DNA of 64,000 nucleotides, from NCBI RefSeq assembly GCF_963678635.1, contig NC_087062.1, positions 43,164,395-43,228,394 of the forward strand, written 5' to 3'. Under the pieces are notes generated by a model. That model made no database searches. It was not told the origin of the DNA and saw only the letters and a list, made by a program, of their open reading frames with translations. Source of the DNA: Symsagittifera roscoffensis (Eukaryota > Xenacoelomorpha > Acoela > Convolutidae). Below are positions 26,379 through 37,599 of this stretch, piece after piece. Positions within the stretch are counted from its first letter, which is position 1. Each line of letters starts with the position of its first letter. Position numbers and translations under genes: made by a program.

Positions 26379-27026
26379 TATTTTTCAGGTTGATCTACTG
26401 AATTATTTGTTTCTGTTTTTCATTATCTTTGAAGACCGTAAATAATTTATTTGTCTATCAACTGATAGAAAAACTTTCCTGCTTTTGAAATTCAAAGTTC
26501 CTTATCCATAGTTCAAACGCAAGATGGCTTATTTGTTTTAAATTTATCTTGCAATTCTTACCAAATAATTTTTTTCACATTTTGGAACGCATCCGTTAAT
26601 TACTTTTGTCGAATGCTCTAGTTTGTACAAAAAACCCTATTTAAAAACCAAAAAAGACTGACAATAAAAAAGCTGTTTTCATTTTTCAACACCTAGACAA
26701 AACCTAGACAATTTACCAGAAAAACGTCCCTGAAATTAGGTAAAAAACACCACTTTTGATCTTTAATCTCAATTGTAAGAAAACAAAACGTACAGAAAAA
26801 TTTTTGGCTTATGAAGAGAAATCAGTTTTGCATTTTTTTTTTCATTTTCAAAATGTTGAAGAAGCGCTTACATGAGCGTTCATAGAAGCTGTTTGAAGAT
26901 CTTATAATACATTTGGCAGTATATTTATGGTGAGATTTTGTTTTGCGAACAGACTTAAGTTTTGAAAAAGGAGTTCGACACAGGCTAAAACATTGAAAAG
27001 TGCAAATATTCTATCAGGCTAAAATT
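26379..27026. other. AT-rich spacer, no gene recognised
   Basis: No satellite homology and no convincing coding sequence. It lies directly 3' of the CAP gene and may hold its 3' untranslated region. Confidence 0.5.
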
Positions 27027-27148
27027 TCATAGTTGAAGATTGAAGGCTTCATTTCGAAGGAAAGTTTCAGCTGCTTCCGTACCTTTTGCGTCAAAAGATC
27101 TTATCTTTATCTCGGCGAAACAACAGATAGGATGAAACCAGGTTCCAA
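27027..27148 (-). CDS. CAP gene, candidate terminal exon
   Basis: An open stretch of 39 codons follows GACTAG and ends at TGA (27029-27027). It contains VGTWFHPICCF.EIKIRSF-like sequence, then GTEAAETFLRNEAF. The layout resembles the C-terminal end of GAPR-1-like CAP domains (hydrophobic strand, G-rich turn, F..N.). The join to the preceding exon is out of phase with every AG I can see, so either an exon is missing or the gene is damaged here. Confidence 0.3.
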
Positions 27149-29675
27149 CTAGTCTTTTTTGGCAATTTCAGTTAAATTAATTTATTTTAAAATGTTCATG
27201 CGGGTTTTTTCATAAAATATTTTCGCCATTGGACAAAAATTTAGAAATGCATAAATTTTGTTGTTGAATCTGAAGTCAATGCTTTAGTCGTCATACTGAG
27301 ACAATTCTGAGTGGGACAGCATCATGCAACATCTTAAAATCAATCATTTGGGACGTAGTAGAATGGAAAAACACATAACTAATTCAAATTCTCTCAAAAT
27401 TTAAAATTCATTTTAAATGAACCTGCGTGAAAGAAGCATAAGTGGCTACAGATGTATCGTTATTGCAAGAGTCGAATGGAAGATGCTCCCCTGGGAACTG
27501 ATAAAATTCTCGTGCTGCATACCAATTCTCCGCAACATCAGCAGCCGGTAAATCTTCAATATTGTAATTTGAAGCATCTTTCAGAACTGCAACGTTTATG
27601 CCTAAAACTTTACTCACTTTTGTATTATCTCGAAAAAAACGTCTGGGAATGATATAGTAATTTCATTTTCGTTTTTGATCTTTTTATTCGTTGATGAAAC
27701 TGGACTTTTGATAGACCTAAAAATGTTTGACTTTTGATAGAAAATGTTATTTTCTATGGTATTCAACTTACAAAAGGTTCGTTTAAGGTTTGTTTTTCAC
27801 TTTTAGATTTACACAGTTTTTGTTTTGTAATTAAACTTGTGTGCTATTGATATTTAAGACTCTTCAGAATGATGATTTCTAAGGTTTAGTTGCCCTTTTT
27901 TTGAAAAAGTCAAATTTTTAGTATTCAAGCTCCAAGAAGGTTTCAAGAATTTGCCATGAGTTTGTCCAATAAACCAGGCTCGCACTTATGCAGATTTCAT
28001 TATAAGCTAAAACCATCAGCCCTAACCCAACAACCCAACTTTCGAAGACAATTGTTCGTTGGGGTTTTGTTTGCATGTGTCAGTCTCAATCACGATAGAC
28101 GTGTACATCGTTGCATCTCGAGCTGAAAAAAAAAATATTATTAATTAATGGAATTTCCTAACCTGATTGCAACAGAAACTTTTAGTGCTCCTATTTTGAA
28201 AAGCAGCAAACTTTGATTTGTATTAATTGAATCTTTCAAATAAACCTGATTTTTGAAATCTTTGCAGTTTATACGGTAAAATCAAATTGCTGACAAAAAC
28301 GAGCCATTTAAGGACCCGATTTGATCTAATAAGAAACAAATTTTTAAGCATCGTAGAGAAAATAACATTCAAAATGATCCTATAAGGTTGAAATACTCTT
28401 TCTTTCAAGTTACCTAATTCGCGAGCTCAACATTATGTTTGTTCAATCAAGGATATCAATTCGTGTATGGACAAAAAAGTTTGTTTCAGTTTCATCCTAT
28501 AGACAGTTTGTTTCTGCTTTTAAACAAAACCATGATTTTTGAAAAACAAAACTAATACATAGCAAGTAAATATATGTTGTCTCAATGAATCTGCTCACAT
28601 AGAAACTCATCTTGTTGAAGCGCAGGGAGATCCGCGTTATCGCGATGCAGATTGTGCACAATTCTAATTTCATTTTCAATTTTACTAGAAATGTCGTCTG
28701 CAATTTGTGGCAAACTAAAAACATTTTGGAGAAAATCAGACAAAGGAATTAAATTAAATTTTGAAATGTCTCAAATCAGTTTGATGCTTTGAGAATTTTC
28801 ACTCAATTTATTTAATCAAAACGTTTGTAGGTGATATCACATCAAAATGAAACTTTTATTACCACCATAAAATACGAAAACACACCATTTGACTAGACGT
28901 TTTCATGTACAAGTTTTCTAGCTTTCCATAATATGCCAATTTGAAAAAGTTAACGAAGCCAATTCAAAAACCGTCTGGTTCATCTTCTGATTCATTGAAA
29001 AACTACCTCAAATGAATGAAACGACAATGTTTGATAAACGTTTCTGATGTTACTAAGGAAAAAGCAACCATGGCGCATTTTGAAACCATTGCAGATTTCA
29101 AATTGTGTAGGAATTTTCGCTTGAGTTTAAAATGAGCTCAATTATTATTACATGTAGCTGTTCATTTAAAAGTAGAAGGAGCATGAACCAAGTATTTACA
29201 AGGAATTTTTTACACATTGCACGTACATCAATGCAAAATTCTGAAGATTCGGACTGCATTTTAGGCCAAATCTAAATTTTTTTGGATGCAAAAATGCTCT
29301 GTTTTTTTTTCGTTTTGACTCTTCATTTGCCATATTATGAGCAAAAAATATATATAGAGCATTCGCTCACCCGTGTTAAAAAAAATTTTGTTTCCCCTTG
29401 AAAGTATAAAATCCGCTTCAAAACAACAAAGTTTTTCAGATGATAAAATTCCGTCAAACTACCACAAGCATAACTATTTCGACAATTTCCTCGATAGTCG
29501 GATCAAGAAACAAAACTTATTTCACCTCATACAAAACACAGAAAGTTTTTACACAACAGGGATGATTTGCTTTGTAATTATACTACTCTGCTCTGAGCAA
29601 AAGCTGTTGCTGATCATTGATTTGTTCTCTTTGACTTCTTGTTGGAGCTGACAAATGATAACTGCCATTGAAATC
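27027..29675 (-). CDS. CAP/SCP-domain protein gene, multi-exon (partial)
   Basis: Six short minus-strand exons read as one CAP (PR-1/GAPR-1-like) domain: 29675-29587, 28714-28599, 28122-28027, 27601-27423, 27332-27297 and 27148-27027. Junction phases agree for the first five (2/1, 1/2, 1/2, 0/0); the last junction does not close in phase, so it is tentative. In order one sees a Q-rich linker (NDQQQLLLRA), the family's first helix (EIRIVHNLHRDNADLPALQQ), GINVAVL where relatives have GENLA, DVAENWYAAREFYQF (W-Y-x-E signature) and ASFTQ-MLHDAV at the CAP1 motif. The first His is kept (VHN), but the usual GHFTQ..W reads SFTQ..H, so the cleft may be altered. CAP proteins are mostly secreted or membrane-associated. 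The start codon and any signal peptide were not found; small upstream exons at 29767-29738 and 30375-30315 are possible. Confidence 0.65.
27297..27332 (-). CDS. CAP gene, candidate small exon after FTQ
   Basis: Acceptor GATTTTAAG, donor GTATGA, 36 bp in phase 0. It encodes MLHDAVPLRIVS, which continues FTQ in the manner of the family's FTQ-[MV]VW.....G strand, but with His in place of Trp. It is short, so the call rests on phase and position. Confidence 0.4.
27423..27601 (-). CDS. CAP gene exon: central CAP signature
   Basis: Donor CAG|GTTCAT at 27423/27422; acceptor TTTTAG before 27601. It encodes GINVAVLKDASNYNIEDLP, AADVAENWYAAREFYQFPG and a loop ending SVATYASFTQ. ENWY..REFYQF and FTQ at this spacing are CAP hallmarks. 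A second possible acceptor at 27642 (CATTCCCAG) would add 13-14 residues. The 5' part of this exon is duplicated in the satellite at 22568-22693. Confidence 0.7.
28027..28122 (-). CDS. CAP gene exon: second helix (3' end uncertain)
   Basis: A strong acceptor, a long T run ending TTTTTCAG, precedes CTCGAGATGC. Translation gives SRDATMYTSIV and continues to NEQLSSKVGLL. The position fits the A..Y helix of CAP proteins. Several GT donors lie close together (28027-28040). The one after 28027 keeps phase with the acceptor at 27602 and yields KVGLLGINVAVL; this choice is an inference. Confidence 0.5.
28599..28714 (-). CDS. CAP gene exon: first helix of the domain
   Basis: Acceptor GTTTTTAG, donor GTGAGC (a strong match). 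The 116 bp encode LPQIADDISSKIENEIR followed by IVHNLHRDNADLPALQQDEF. The pattern HN..R....LPAL..D..L is the standard opening of CAP domains, including the conserved His. Phase 2 in, phase 1 out. Confidence 0.7.
29587..29675 (-). CDS. CAP gene, 5'-most supported exon
   Basis: Acceptor CTCTACAG precedes GATTTCAATGGC; donor GTAGTA follows GCAGA. The 89 bp encode DFNGSYHLSAPTRSQREQIN, then a Gln-rich stretch NDQQQLLLRA. The exon ends in phase 2, and the next exon supplies the missing base to give Asp. This part lies before the CAP fold and looks like a linker. Confidence 0.55.
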
Positions 29676-29767
29676 CTGTAGAGACCCAGATATTATGTTT
29701 CTAAAGTAAAGAAACAATTGTTTAAATTACATTTTACTGAAAAAAAATTTAGCGAGGTAAACACATG

Positions 29768-32221
29768 CTGAAAAAAAATAATACCCTATAGTCGACAGCA
29801 AAATTATGATGGTATTATAGTTTATTCTACCAGAAATGCGGTATAAGAGATGAATTATAATCAAAACAATTTTTAAAACAAGCTGATCCTATTTATAAAA
29901 ATAATTGTTTAAAAAGTGTGTGCTCGGTTTTAGGTTTATAGCTTTCTTAATTCTGAAATTGATTAACATGAGTAGTTTCAATCAAGTGTGATAATCAAAT
30001 GGGAAAAAATCAAAAAGCCAAATTTGTGTCTGATCCATGATTTTCTTTTTTTTTGTATTCCTGGCAGCTGTCATTTGAAAAAGTAGGTTCAACCTCTTTT
30101 TGAGCAACTTTTAATTAAAATTATATTATAGTTTTCTAATAAAAAACATTGAGCAGAACCATCTACCAAAATATTCTCGGAAATTGGCCTGATATAGAAC
30201 CAGAGTCGATTAAATCTAACTCTGATTCAAAGAGATAAAAATAAAAACTGTTCAAAACTTCTGCAGTAATATTCCTAATATTTTTGGTTACAAGATGGCT
30301 GATGTTTTTTTTACAAATAAACTCTGCGTCAAAAGTTTTCTCTTTCTTGACCTTGAATACAAGCAAATTAGCATCCTGAGTTTTTAATATTTACATTGAA
30401 TCCAGAACTTAATTGGATTGAAAAAACTTTTGGCGTCCAAACCCTAATTAAACTTTATCTAACGACCATTGATATCATCAACCACAAGCTTGCCTGAAAG
30501 TAACCTGATGTAAAGTACCTTGAATTGATGATATGTAATTATGATTTAAAAAAGTAAACACAGCCAACCTACAGTTGGAAAAGAGTCATGATTTTCAGAG
30601 AAACTTTTCACTTTCAGAGAAAAAATAAGAAGCCTTTCAACTAGCTGAATTTCGAGAAAAAATTATGAACGACTATTTTTGATAAAACTAACCCAATTTG
30701 AGAAAATTGGATCAACTGGTAACTTTTCAACCCTTGCGTTGGGTAACTGAGATAAAAAAAAAATTTCTAGTGGACATGCCATCCTTTTATAAAATAAAAT
30801 GAAGAGGAGAATTCAAAAAGAACTCGAAAATCAAACAGTGAAAATTGAAACTTAAACGTGAACAAGATATAGGATTTTTTTTCAGAAAAAAAAACAAAAA
30901 ATCACCAAGACCTATTTAACAGATTTTGCTACATTCATGACTCTTAAAAACAAAAACTTAGTCTAGCAAAACGTAAAATACCGGAATAAACTCTGCGATG
31001 AGCATTCCTTATGTTGCATTTTTAAACTTTGGTTGTATTTTAAAAACACTGCCTCTAACATTCTTGATTGTCAAAATAAACATAAAAAATCAACTACATT
31101 TTTAACAAATCTCGTTCTGTACCTTCAATTTGATCATGTTAGCATACTTAGTTTTCAGTATTTATAATTGAGTCGGTAAAACTTCGGAAAAAAAATGGAA
31201 AAAATTGTTAACAATTTTTCTGCAATGATTGATCTTAAGGTTTTTTTTTCTGAAAACTTAATTAGATTGAAAAACTTTCTGCATTAAAATCCGACTTCCT
31301 TGATCAAACAAAAATATTTTTGCCTGATGAAAAACCTCAACTTTTTTCCACTTTTTGAACCAACTTTTTCTTGACCATAAATTCTAGTCGTAAAGCTCCA
31401 AGTTTTAAAGTTAACAAGCACTTTTTTCGTTTAGTATCGCATTTCCTCATCTTTTTTTAGTTTGAATTTCTCTGTACATCGATCAATGCGAAAACATTCA
31501 TTCAGCTTGTTACATCAACTTTTTCTTAGTTTTAATCCTAGATGTCTTGCTCTTCATTATAGCGATATCTTCTGTTTTCGAAATGTTTAAAGAACGATGA
31601 AATCAGATGCAGTTTATCGAACATGGAAAATTTTTTGATGAAACAAAATAATAGAGTTCTAAAATAATAGAGACTAAAATCAAGCAGTATATTTACTGAA
31701 ATTAAAATAGGTTTGCTAAGACATACAAATATTAGTATCTTAAATGCAAAACAAAAATACGACCAGATGGTAAAGATAATCGTTTAGCTTCTCTCTTTTG
31801 CATACTTGATTTTATAAAAATGACTATAAATAATATCACCAAACACCAGTCATGACCATTTCTCAACCCCAGTTCAAATTTTACTCTGATTAGCTTAACT
31901 ATCAGGAAGTTTTAAAATTGATTGAAGCAAATTTGATCTCTAACTAAACTTTTGTACCAATGTTTTCTTTAGACCTATGGAGAGCAGCAAATTGAGTATA
32001 GGACTGTTATAAGTATCGAACTTAAGTTGCACGGGTTTATCTGACCAAAAAAAATAGCTGGACAAACGGGCGGATTTTTGTGAAAATATTCAACGAAAGA
32101 GCTCTCCCGGGCATGTTGCATCTGGTGCGACTAACAAGTCTCAAAAACAATGCAACAACACCAACCTACTTAAGTAAGAACAGGCGTTCAATACCCATTC
32201 CAAGTTTTAATCACCAAATAA
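29768..32221. other. AT-rich region, no gene recognised
   Basis: No repeat of the other families and no clear ORF. On the minus strand, 30375-30315 reads DANLLVFKVKKEKTFDAEFI between an ACTCAG acceptor and a GTAAAA donor. It could be an upstream exon of the CAP gene or a neighbour, but it cannot be joined in phase to 29675. The rest looks like intron or intergenic sequence. Confidence 0.4.
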
Positions 32222-33356
32222 AAACAAGACTGCTCGTATCAGGGCGAAACCCTGAAAGTTCCGACTGCCTTTTAACGTTTATGGAGCAGTAATAACAAAA
32301 ACAACATAAAAAAAATAAATGAAATAATTTTTTTTTCAAAAAATTAAAAAATCATCCCCCCACACGCCATATAAAGTACAAAACAATAGATTTCGCTCCT
32401 AGAACAAATCAATTATAGCAAATAAGCTTCTTTCCACCAATTTGGAACGATTTCTAAGACGGATTAAATCTCCGTTTACGCGTTAATAGCTCGAATTATA
32501 TCGCGCGTTAATTGTCCCAAATTGGTCAAAATGACCAAAATGGCAACCTTTAAACCCTCATAACTTTACGAAAAATGATCACAGGTGAAGAATCTTTTCA
32601 AATTTAAGCTCAAGACAACAATACCTTTTGAATGATATAAAAAATTCCGTCAGTAATGGCTAGTTAAAAAGTCGAAATTTGTCTGAATGAAAAAAAAACC
32701 CACCCCGAGCACAAATATTCCGTTACTTTCGTATCGAAAGTCGGAACAAAAAGTTATTAAAAAAGTTACTGGGAGATTGAAAGTTTCCTCTTGCATCACA
32801 GCAAACTCAAGAACAACAAGACTGCTCGTATCAGAGTGAAGCCCTGAATGTTCCGACTGCCTTTTAAGGTCTATGGAGCAGTAATAACATGGAAAATTTA
32901 AATGTAATAAAATAAAATTAACCTTTTTTTTTCTAAAAAGTTTGAGTTTTTTTGTGAAAAATCCCCCCATATGCCATATTAAGTACAAAGTGATAAATTT
33001 TGCTCCTTCTAACAAATCAATTATGGCATATAATCTTCCTTGAACCAATTTGGAACGATTTCTAAGATGGATTAAATCTCGCTTACGCGTTAATAGCGCG
33101 AAATATGTCGCGCGTTAATTGTCCCAAATTGGCCAAAATGGCCAAAATGGCAATCTTTAAACCCTCATAACTTTACGAAAAATAATCAGGGTAAAATATC
33201 TTTTCAAATTCAAGCTCAAGACAACAATAGCTTTCGAATGATGTAAAAAAAATTCCGTCAAAAGTGGCTAGTTAAAAAGTCGAATTTTGTCTGAAGAAAA
33301 AAAACCCACCCCGAGCACAAATATTCCGTAACTTTCTTATCGAAAGTCGGAACAAT
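32222..33356 (-). repeat. Two diverged satellite monomers in inverted orientation
   Basis: Read on the minus strand these are two consecutive monomers: GGCAGTCGGAACATTCAGGG, CGATACGAAAGTTACGG, TGTGCTCGGGGTGGGTTTT, GGGACAATTAACGCGCGA and ACGCGTAAGCGAGATTTAAT are all present. They are more diverged than most array copies and lie 5.8 kb beyond the array end. The distal copy still has the CAGGG/CCCTG stem, with a changed loop. In the proximal copy about 70-75 bp of unrelated DNA (about 32748-32820) interrupts the arm between GTTCCGAC and GTCTTG. Confidence 0.92.
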
Positions 33357-33972
33357 AAAAAAAAACAATTTTTCATGAAATAATTAAACAAACTTTAATT
33401 TGCTGTCAACATCAAAAAACCAACTCCTTATGGATTGAACAAAGCTGTACAATTAAAAGCTTGAAAATACTTCAATGAAACGGGCGAATGTTAAATCATT
33501 CCCAGATAAGAGAACCACAATTAAAAGTTTTTGTTAAATAAAACGAGATGATAATAGACTACTACTGTCGGATCAATATCAATGTAATCAACGCTATGAC
33601 ACTAGATTACATGCAATAATTAATATTTGCTTTCATGTGCAAAAGTACATAGAGCAAGGTTATATAATCGACATCTAAGTTCTTAATCAACTTCTCAAAA
33701 CCAACAACCACAGCATCCAATGAGCCATAACAAAAATGAACAAAGAAACAGACAATAAAAATGGAAAAATAAATTAAGAGCTTTAGAAGAAATCAATGAA
33801 TGTAACACATCACCACGACAGTGGGGTTTGTGCCCAAACAGCTAGAAAATCAATACCACGTGTATTAACAATGTCATGCTAACTATATGAAAACAATATA
33901 AATAGATAGCAACCTATCAACCCCAATTTCATTTGAAAACCAACTAACAAACTACAAATGACAATCATTTTT
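33357..33972. other. AT-rich spacer, nothing recognised
   Basis: No ORF of note and no repeat shared with the rest of the window. Confidence 0.5.
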
Positions 33973-34254
33973 GGATCTACTTAACAATTACCCCACCCCC
34001 CCCCCCCCCATTACAAAAGGGGGGGGGGGAATTGTTAAGTAGGTTCGGCTAGCAAATTACAAGCAATTAGTCGAACTTTCACCCAATCAGAATGCAGCAA
34101 ATTCTGAAATCGAGAAAGTTCTAATTGGCAACAGCTGTTACACTTAGCAAATAAGCACGTAAAATGAACTTAGCAAATGAGCACGTAAATTATAGGGGGG
34201 GGGGGGAGAGATTCATAAGTAGGTACCATAGGGGGGAAAATGTTAAGTAGATCC
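33973..34254. repeat. Inverted-repeat element with long C/G tracts
   Basis: The ends GGATCTACTTAACA (33973-33986) and TGTTAAGTAGATCC (34241-34254) are perfect 14-bp inverted repeats. Nested inside is a hairpin: CTACTTAACAATT (33977-33989), a 14-C run (33996-34009), a 9-base spacer, an 11-G run (34019-34029) and AATTGTTAAGTAG (34030-34042). Further G runs of 12 (34195-34206) and 6 (34231-34236) follow. A 26-bp direct repeat (ACTTAGCAAATRAGCACGTA) lies at 34142-34192. It may be a small foldback or MITE-like element; no target-site duplication is visible. Confidence 0.75.
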
Positions 34255-34860
34255 CAGTTTTTATGTTTGGAAGACTATAGCTTAAATCAATTAAACCATC
34301 GTTTTCGGGAAAACACCATAACACTCCATAAAGTTTTGAAAACAAGTCGATTGGCCAAAAGTCAGAAACTGTGAAAAACTACACAGTTAACAAAATCAAA
34401 AACGGTGTCGCTTGCCGAGTTTAGCCGAACCGATACGATCGACAACTTTTGCCCCAACAGTAAACTAGTTTTGTCGAAACAACCAGTTCCTGTAGCAGTA
34501 TCATCCCAAAATCTGCCCTAGTCAAAACAAAGCCGACAACTAAGAAGGGCGACATCCCACAAGGCCGAAAGTGGTATTTTGTGGATTCTTTGTGGACTTT
34601 TGGTCTGAAGCGCGGTGAACTCCGTGCAAAAAACTTGTAAGATCGAACCTGTGTTTTCAACTAACTTTAAGACTCTAATTTTTGCTGGTTTTTTAACCAA
34701 AAAAAGTGCTGCTTGTTTGATTATCAGTGCTATAAAATTACATACGGTGTTGTTAATTGCAAACCGATTAAGACCGTACTAGATACCTAACCGTAGTTCA
34801 TACCCAGTACCCTAGTACCCCAGGATAGTCTCGAACCCGAAAAATTTGTGACAAAAAAAA
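34255..34860. other. Region without a recognised gene
   Basis: Short open frames occur on both strands (for example minus 34660-34421) but show no family motif. Base composition becomes richer in CG than the preceding DNA, which may mark the start of retroelement-derived sequence. Confidence 0.4.
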
Positions 34861-36223
34861 TTCCAGAAAAATTTCCAAAACATTTTCGCAAAAAACATTT
34901 TTTCAAAAAAAATTCTCGAGAAAAAAAAGCTATACCAACTTTTCCCAAAATTTTCACTGACAAAAAAAAGTTTTTTTCTTTTGCCCGAGCTTAGAGCAAA
35001 GCCGGAGAACACCGTTTTCGTCTCGCCCGTTCAACCGTTTGAACCGTCAATCGTGCGTGTCGAGCAATTTTTTTGAGTGAATCCCTACCTCGGTTTTCTC
35101 CAGTGGTTGGATAATCTTGAAAAATTTGCTCAGCTCGCCCCGTTTTCGGCCGTATACCGCCGCGACCGTTAATACTACCGTTTCGCCGTAACGTTGTTGA
35201 GTTTAATCGATAAACCGTACGCTTTAACTTAAATAGTAATGAATCGAAGCCTTAGTAGAGCCTTACAAACCATCAGCTAAGGGTTCTTAAAGTTATTATC
35301 GTCATAATTTGTTTTATTTCTACGTGACGACTTTACAACAACAGACTCCTTAAGTTGATTGCCATTAAAACAACCGTATTGCTTATCACTCTCAATGATG
35401 TTCATCATTGCTGCGAGTTCTATCCATCACTCTGTAAATACATTACCATTAATGCTACAAAAACGCCTCGACGACACTTTTAAAGCAGTTTTAGGTTTAA
35501 GCTTTAATTTGAATGCAAATAACAGACAAAAAACAGTTCAATATCTTCTAACCAACTACCCAAAATGTATGATAGAGAAAAACTTTATATTTAGGTGTTA
35601 TAAAAAATGCATTACGCAAGCATAGATCAAACAACGATAACCCACCTAACCAGAATGTCTAATTGAATTTTTAAAAGAATATAAAAACAAAGTATCAGCC
35701 AGTATTTACGTACACCGTCAAAATAACCCCAGTATTATGGACGCTTGGTTGAAACAGGAATATTAACCATTGATGTGACCAAACGTTCAATCTCAAAAAG
35801 AAAAGCAAGCAACAAAGAATTAATTCGTCAGCTTAAATCAATTCATCCTCGGGTGTTTTTAGAAATAAAAAAATTTGAGAATCATTCGACGCTATTTCCC
35901 CAATCTGTCTGAACTTATCAATATTGTTAAGAGTCGTCGACCAAATTCAAGGAAAAGAAAAGCAGATAAGCATAAAATTTCACAAATGACAACAGTCGAA
36001 GAATATTTTAACATTTTTTAGGCATTATCAATCTTGATTTGTTTTTTTTGATTAGTTAAATTCATCTTTAAGTTCAATCTTGTAGTTTGTTGTCCTTCTG
36101 TTCCGTAGGCAACGAGAATGGTAGGGGTCTTGCGAGGATTTTCTCGTTCGGTAAAGGACGCAGCTACTTCTAATGATTTTAGTTTGATTCCGTCAATCGA
36201 CAATAATTTTCTTTGCTTTTATT
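34861..36223 (+). repeat. 1.35-kb tandem repeat, copy 1
   Basis: It matches 36224-37575 along its length (GAGCAAAGCCGGAGAACACC at 34995 and 36343; GAATGGTAGGGGTCTTGCGA near 36116 and 37464). It contains decayed plus-strand coding sequence: MLQKRLDDTFKAVLGLSFN, NANNRQKTVQYLLTNYPK, then LKEYKNKVSASIYVHRQN, with stops and frameshifts. On the minus strand an open frame reads PRKTPTILVAYGTEGQQTTR. Neither is recognised. It could be an upstream part of the BEL element or another transposon. Confidence 0.85.
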
Positions 36224-37575
36224 TTCCAAAAATTTTCCAAAACATTTTCGCAAAAAAAAATATTTCTCGAAAAAAACGCTATACCAACTTTTCCCAAAAT
36301 TTTCACTGAAAAAAAAGTTTTTTTTCTTTTGCCCGAACTTAGAGCAAAGCCGGAGAACACCGTTTTCATCTCGTCCGTTCAACCGTTTAAACCATCAATC
36401 GTGCGTGTCGAGCAAGTTTTTTAAGTGAATCCCTACCTTGGTTTCCTCCAGTGGTTGGATAATCTTGAAAAATTTGCTCAGCTCGCCCCGTTTTTGGCCT
36501 CTTACCGCCGCGACCGTTACTACTACCGTTTCGCCGTAACGGTCTTGAGTGTAACCAATAAACCGTACGCTTTAATTTAAATAGTAATGAATCGAAGCCT
36601 TAGTAGAGCCTTACAAACCCTCAGCTAAGGGTTCTTAAAGTTATTATCGTCAAACTTTTTTTATTTCTATGTGACGACTTCACAACATCAGACTCCTTAA
36701 ATTGATTGCCATTAAAACAACCGTATCGCTAATCACTCCCAATGATGTTCATCATTGCTGCGAGTTCTATCCATCACTCTGTAATTACACTACCATTAAC
36801 GCTATAAAAACGCCTCGACGACACTTTTAAAGCAGTTCCAGGTTTAAGCTTTAATTTGAATGCAAATAACCGACAAAAAACAGTTCAGTATCTTTTAACC
36901 AACTCCCCAAAATGTATGATAGAGAAAAACCTTAATTTTAGATGTTATAAACAATTCATTACGCAAGCATAGACCAAACAACGATAACCCACTTACACCA
37001 GAAAGTCTAATTGAAACTTTAAAAGAATATAAAAACAAAATATCAGCCAGTATTTACGTACACCGTCAAAATACCCCCAGTATTTATGGACGTTTGGTTG
37101 AAACAGGAATACTAACCATTGATGTGACCAAACATGTAATCTCAAAAAGAAAAGCTAGCAACAAAGAATTAAATCGTAAGCTTAAATTAATTCATCCTCC
37201 GGTGTTTTTAAAAATGAAAAAATTTGAGAATTATTCGACGTTATTTCCCCAATCTGTCTGAATTTATCAATAATGTTAAGAATCTTCGACCAAGTTCAAG
37301 GAAAAGAAAAAACAGATAAGCATAAAATTTCACAAATGACAACAGTCGAAGAATATTTAACATTTGTTAGGCATTATAAATCTTGATTTGTTTTTTTTAT
37401 TAGTTAAAATCATCTTTAAATTCAATCTTGTAGTTTGTTGTCCTTCTGTTCCGTAGGCAACGAGAATGGTAGGGGTCTTGCGAGGATCCTCTCGTTCGGT
37501 ATAGGACGCGTCTACTTCAAATGATTTTAGTTTAGTAAATGATTCCGTCAACCGACACTAAATTTTTTTTGCTCT
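36224..37575 (+). repeat. 1.35-kb tandem repeat, copy 2
   Basis: This copy preserves more of the plus-strand frame: ETLKEYKNKISASIYVHRQN, TPSIYGRLVETGILTIDVTK, SKRKASNKELNRKLKLIHPP, then after a frameshift LRIFDQVQGKEKTDKH and TTVEEYLTFVRHYKS-stop. Together the two copies imply a single ancestral charged, helix-rich protein of at least 150 residues that I do not recognise. The copy abuts the BEL gag remnant. Confidence 0.85.
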
Positions 37576-37599
37576 CATTTAAAAACAAAAAACAAATAT

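Noticed and set aside
29373-29651. 92-codon plus-strand ORF
   Set aside because: It starts at GTG, has no motif, and lies antisense to a better-supported CAP exon (29675-29587).
32650-33048. 132-codon minus-strand ORF
   Set aside because: It is an inverted satellite monomer plus its 70-75-bp insertion, not a gene.
34861-37575. The 1.35-kb tandem units as LTRs of the BEL element
   Set aside because: They contain protein-like sequence, lack visible TG...CA ends and a primer-binding site, and no third copy is seen downstream of pol (the gap prevents a full test).
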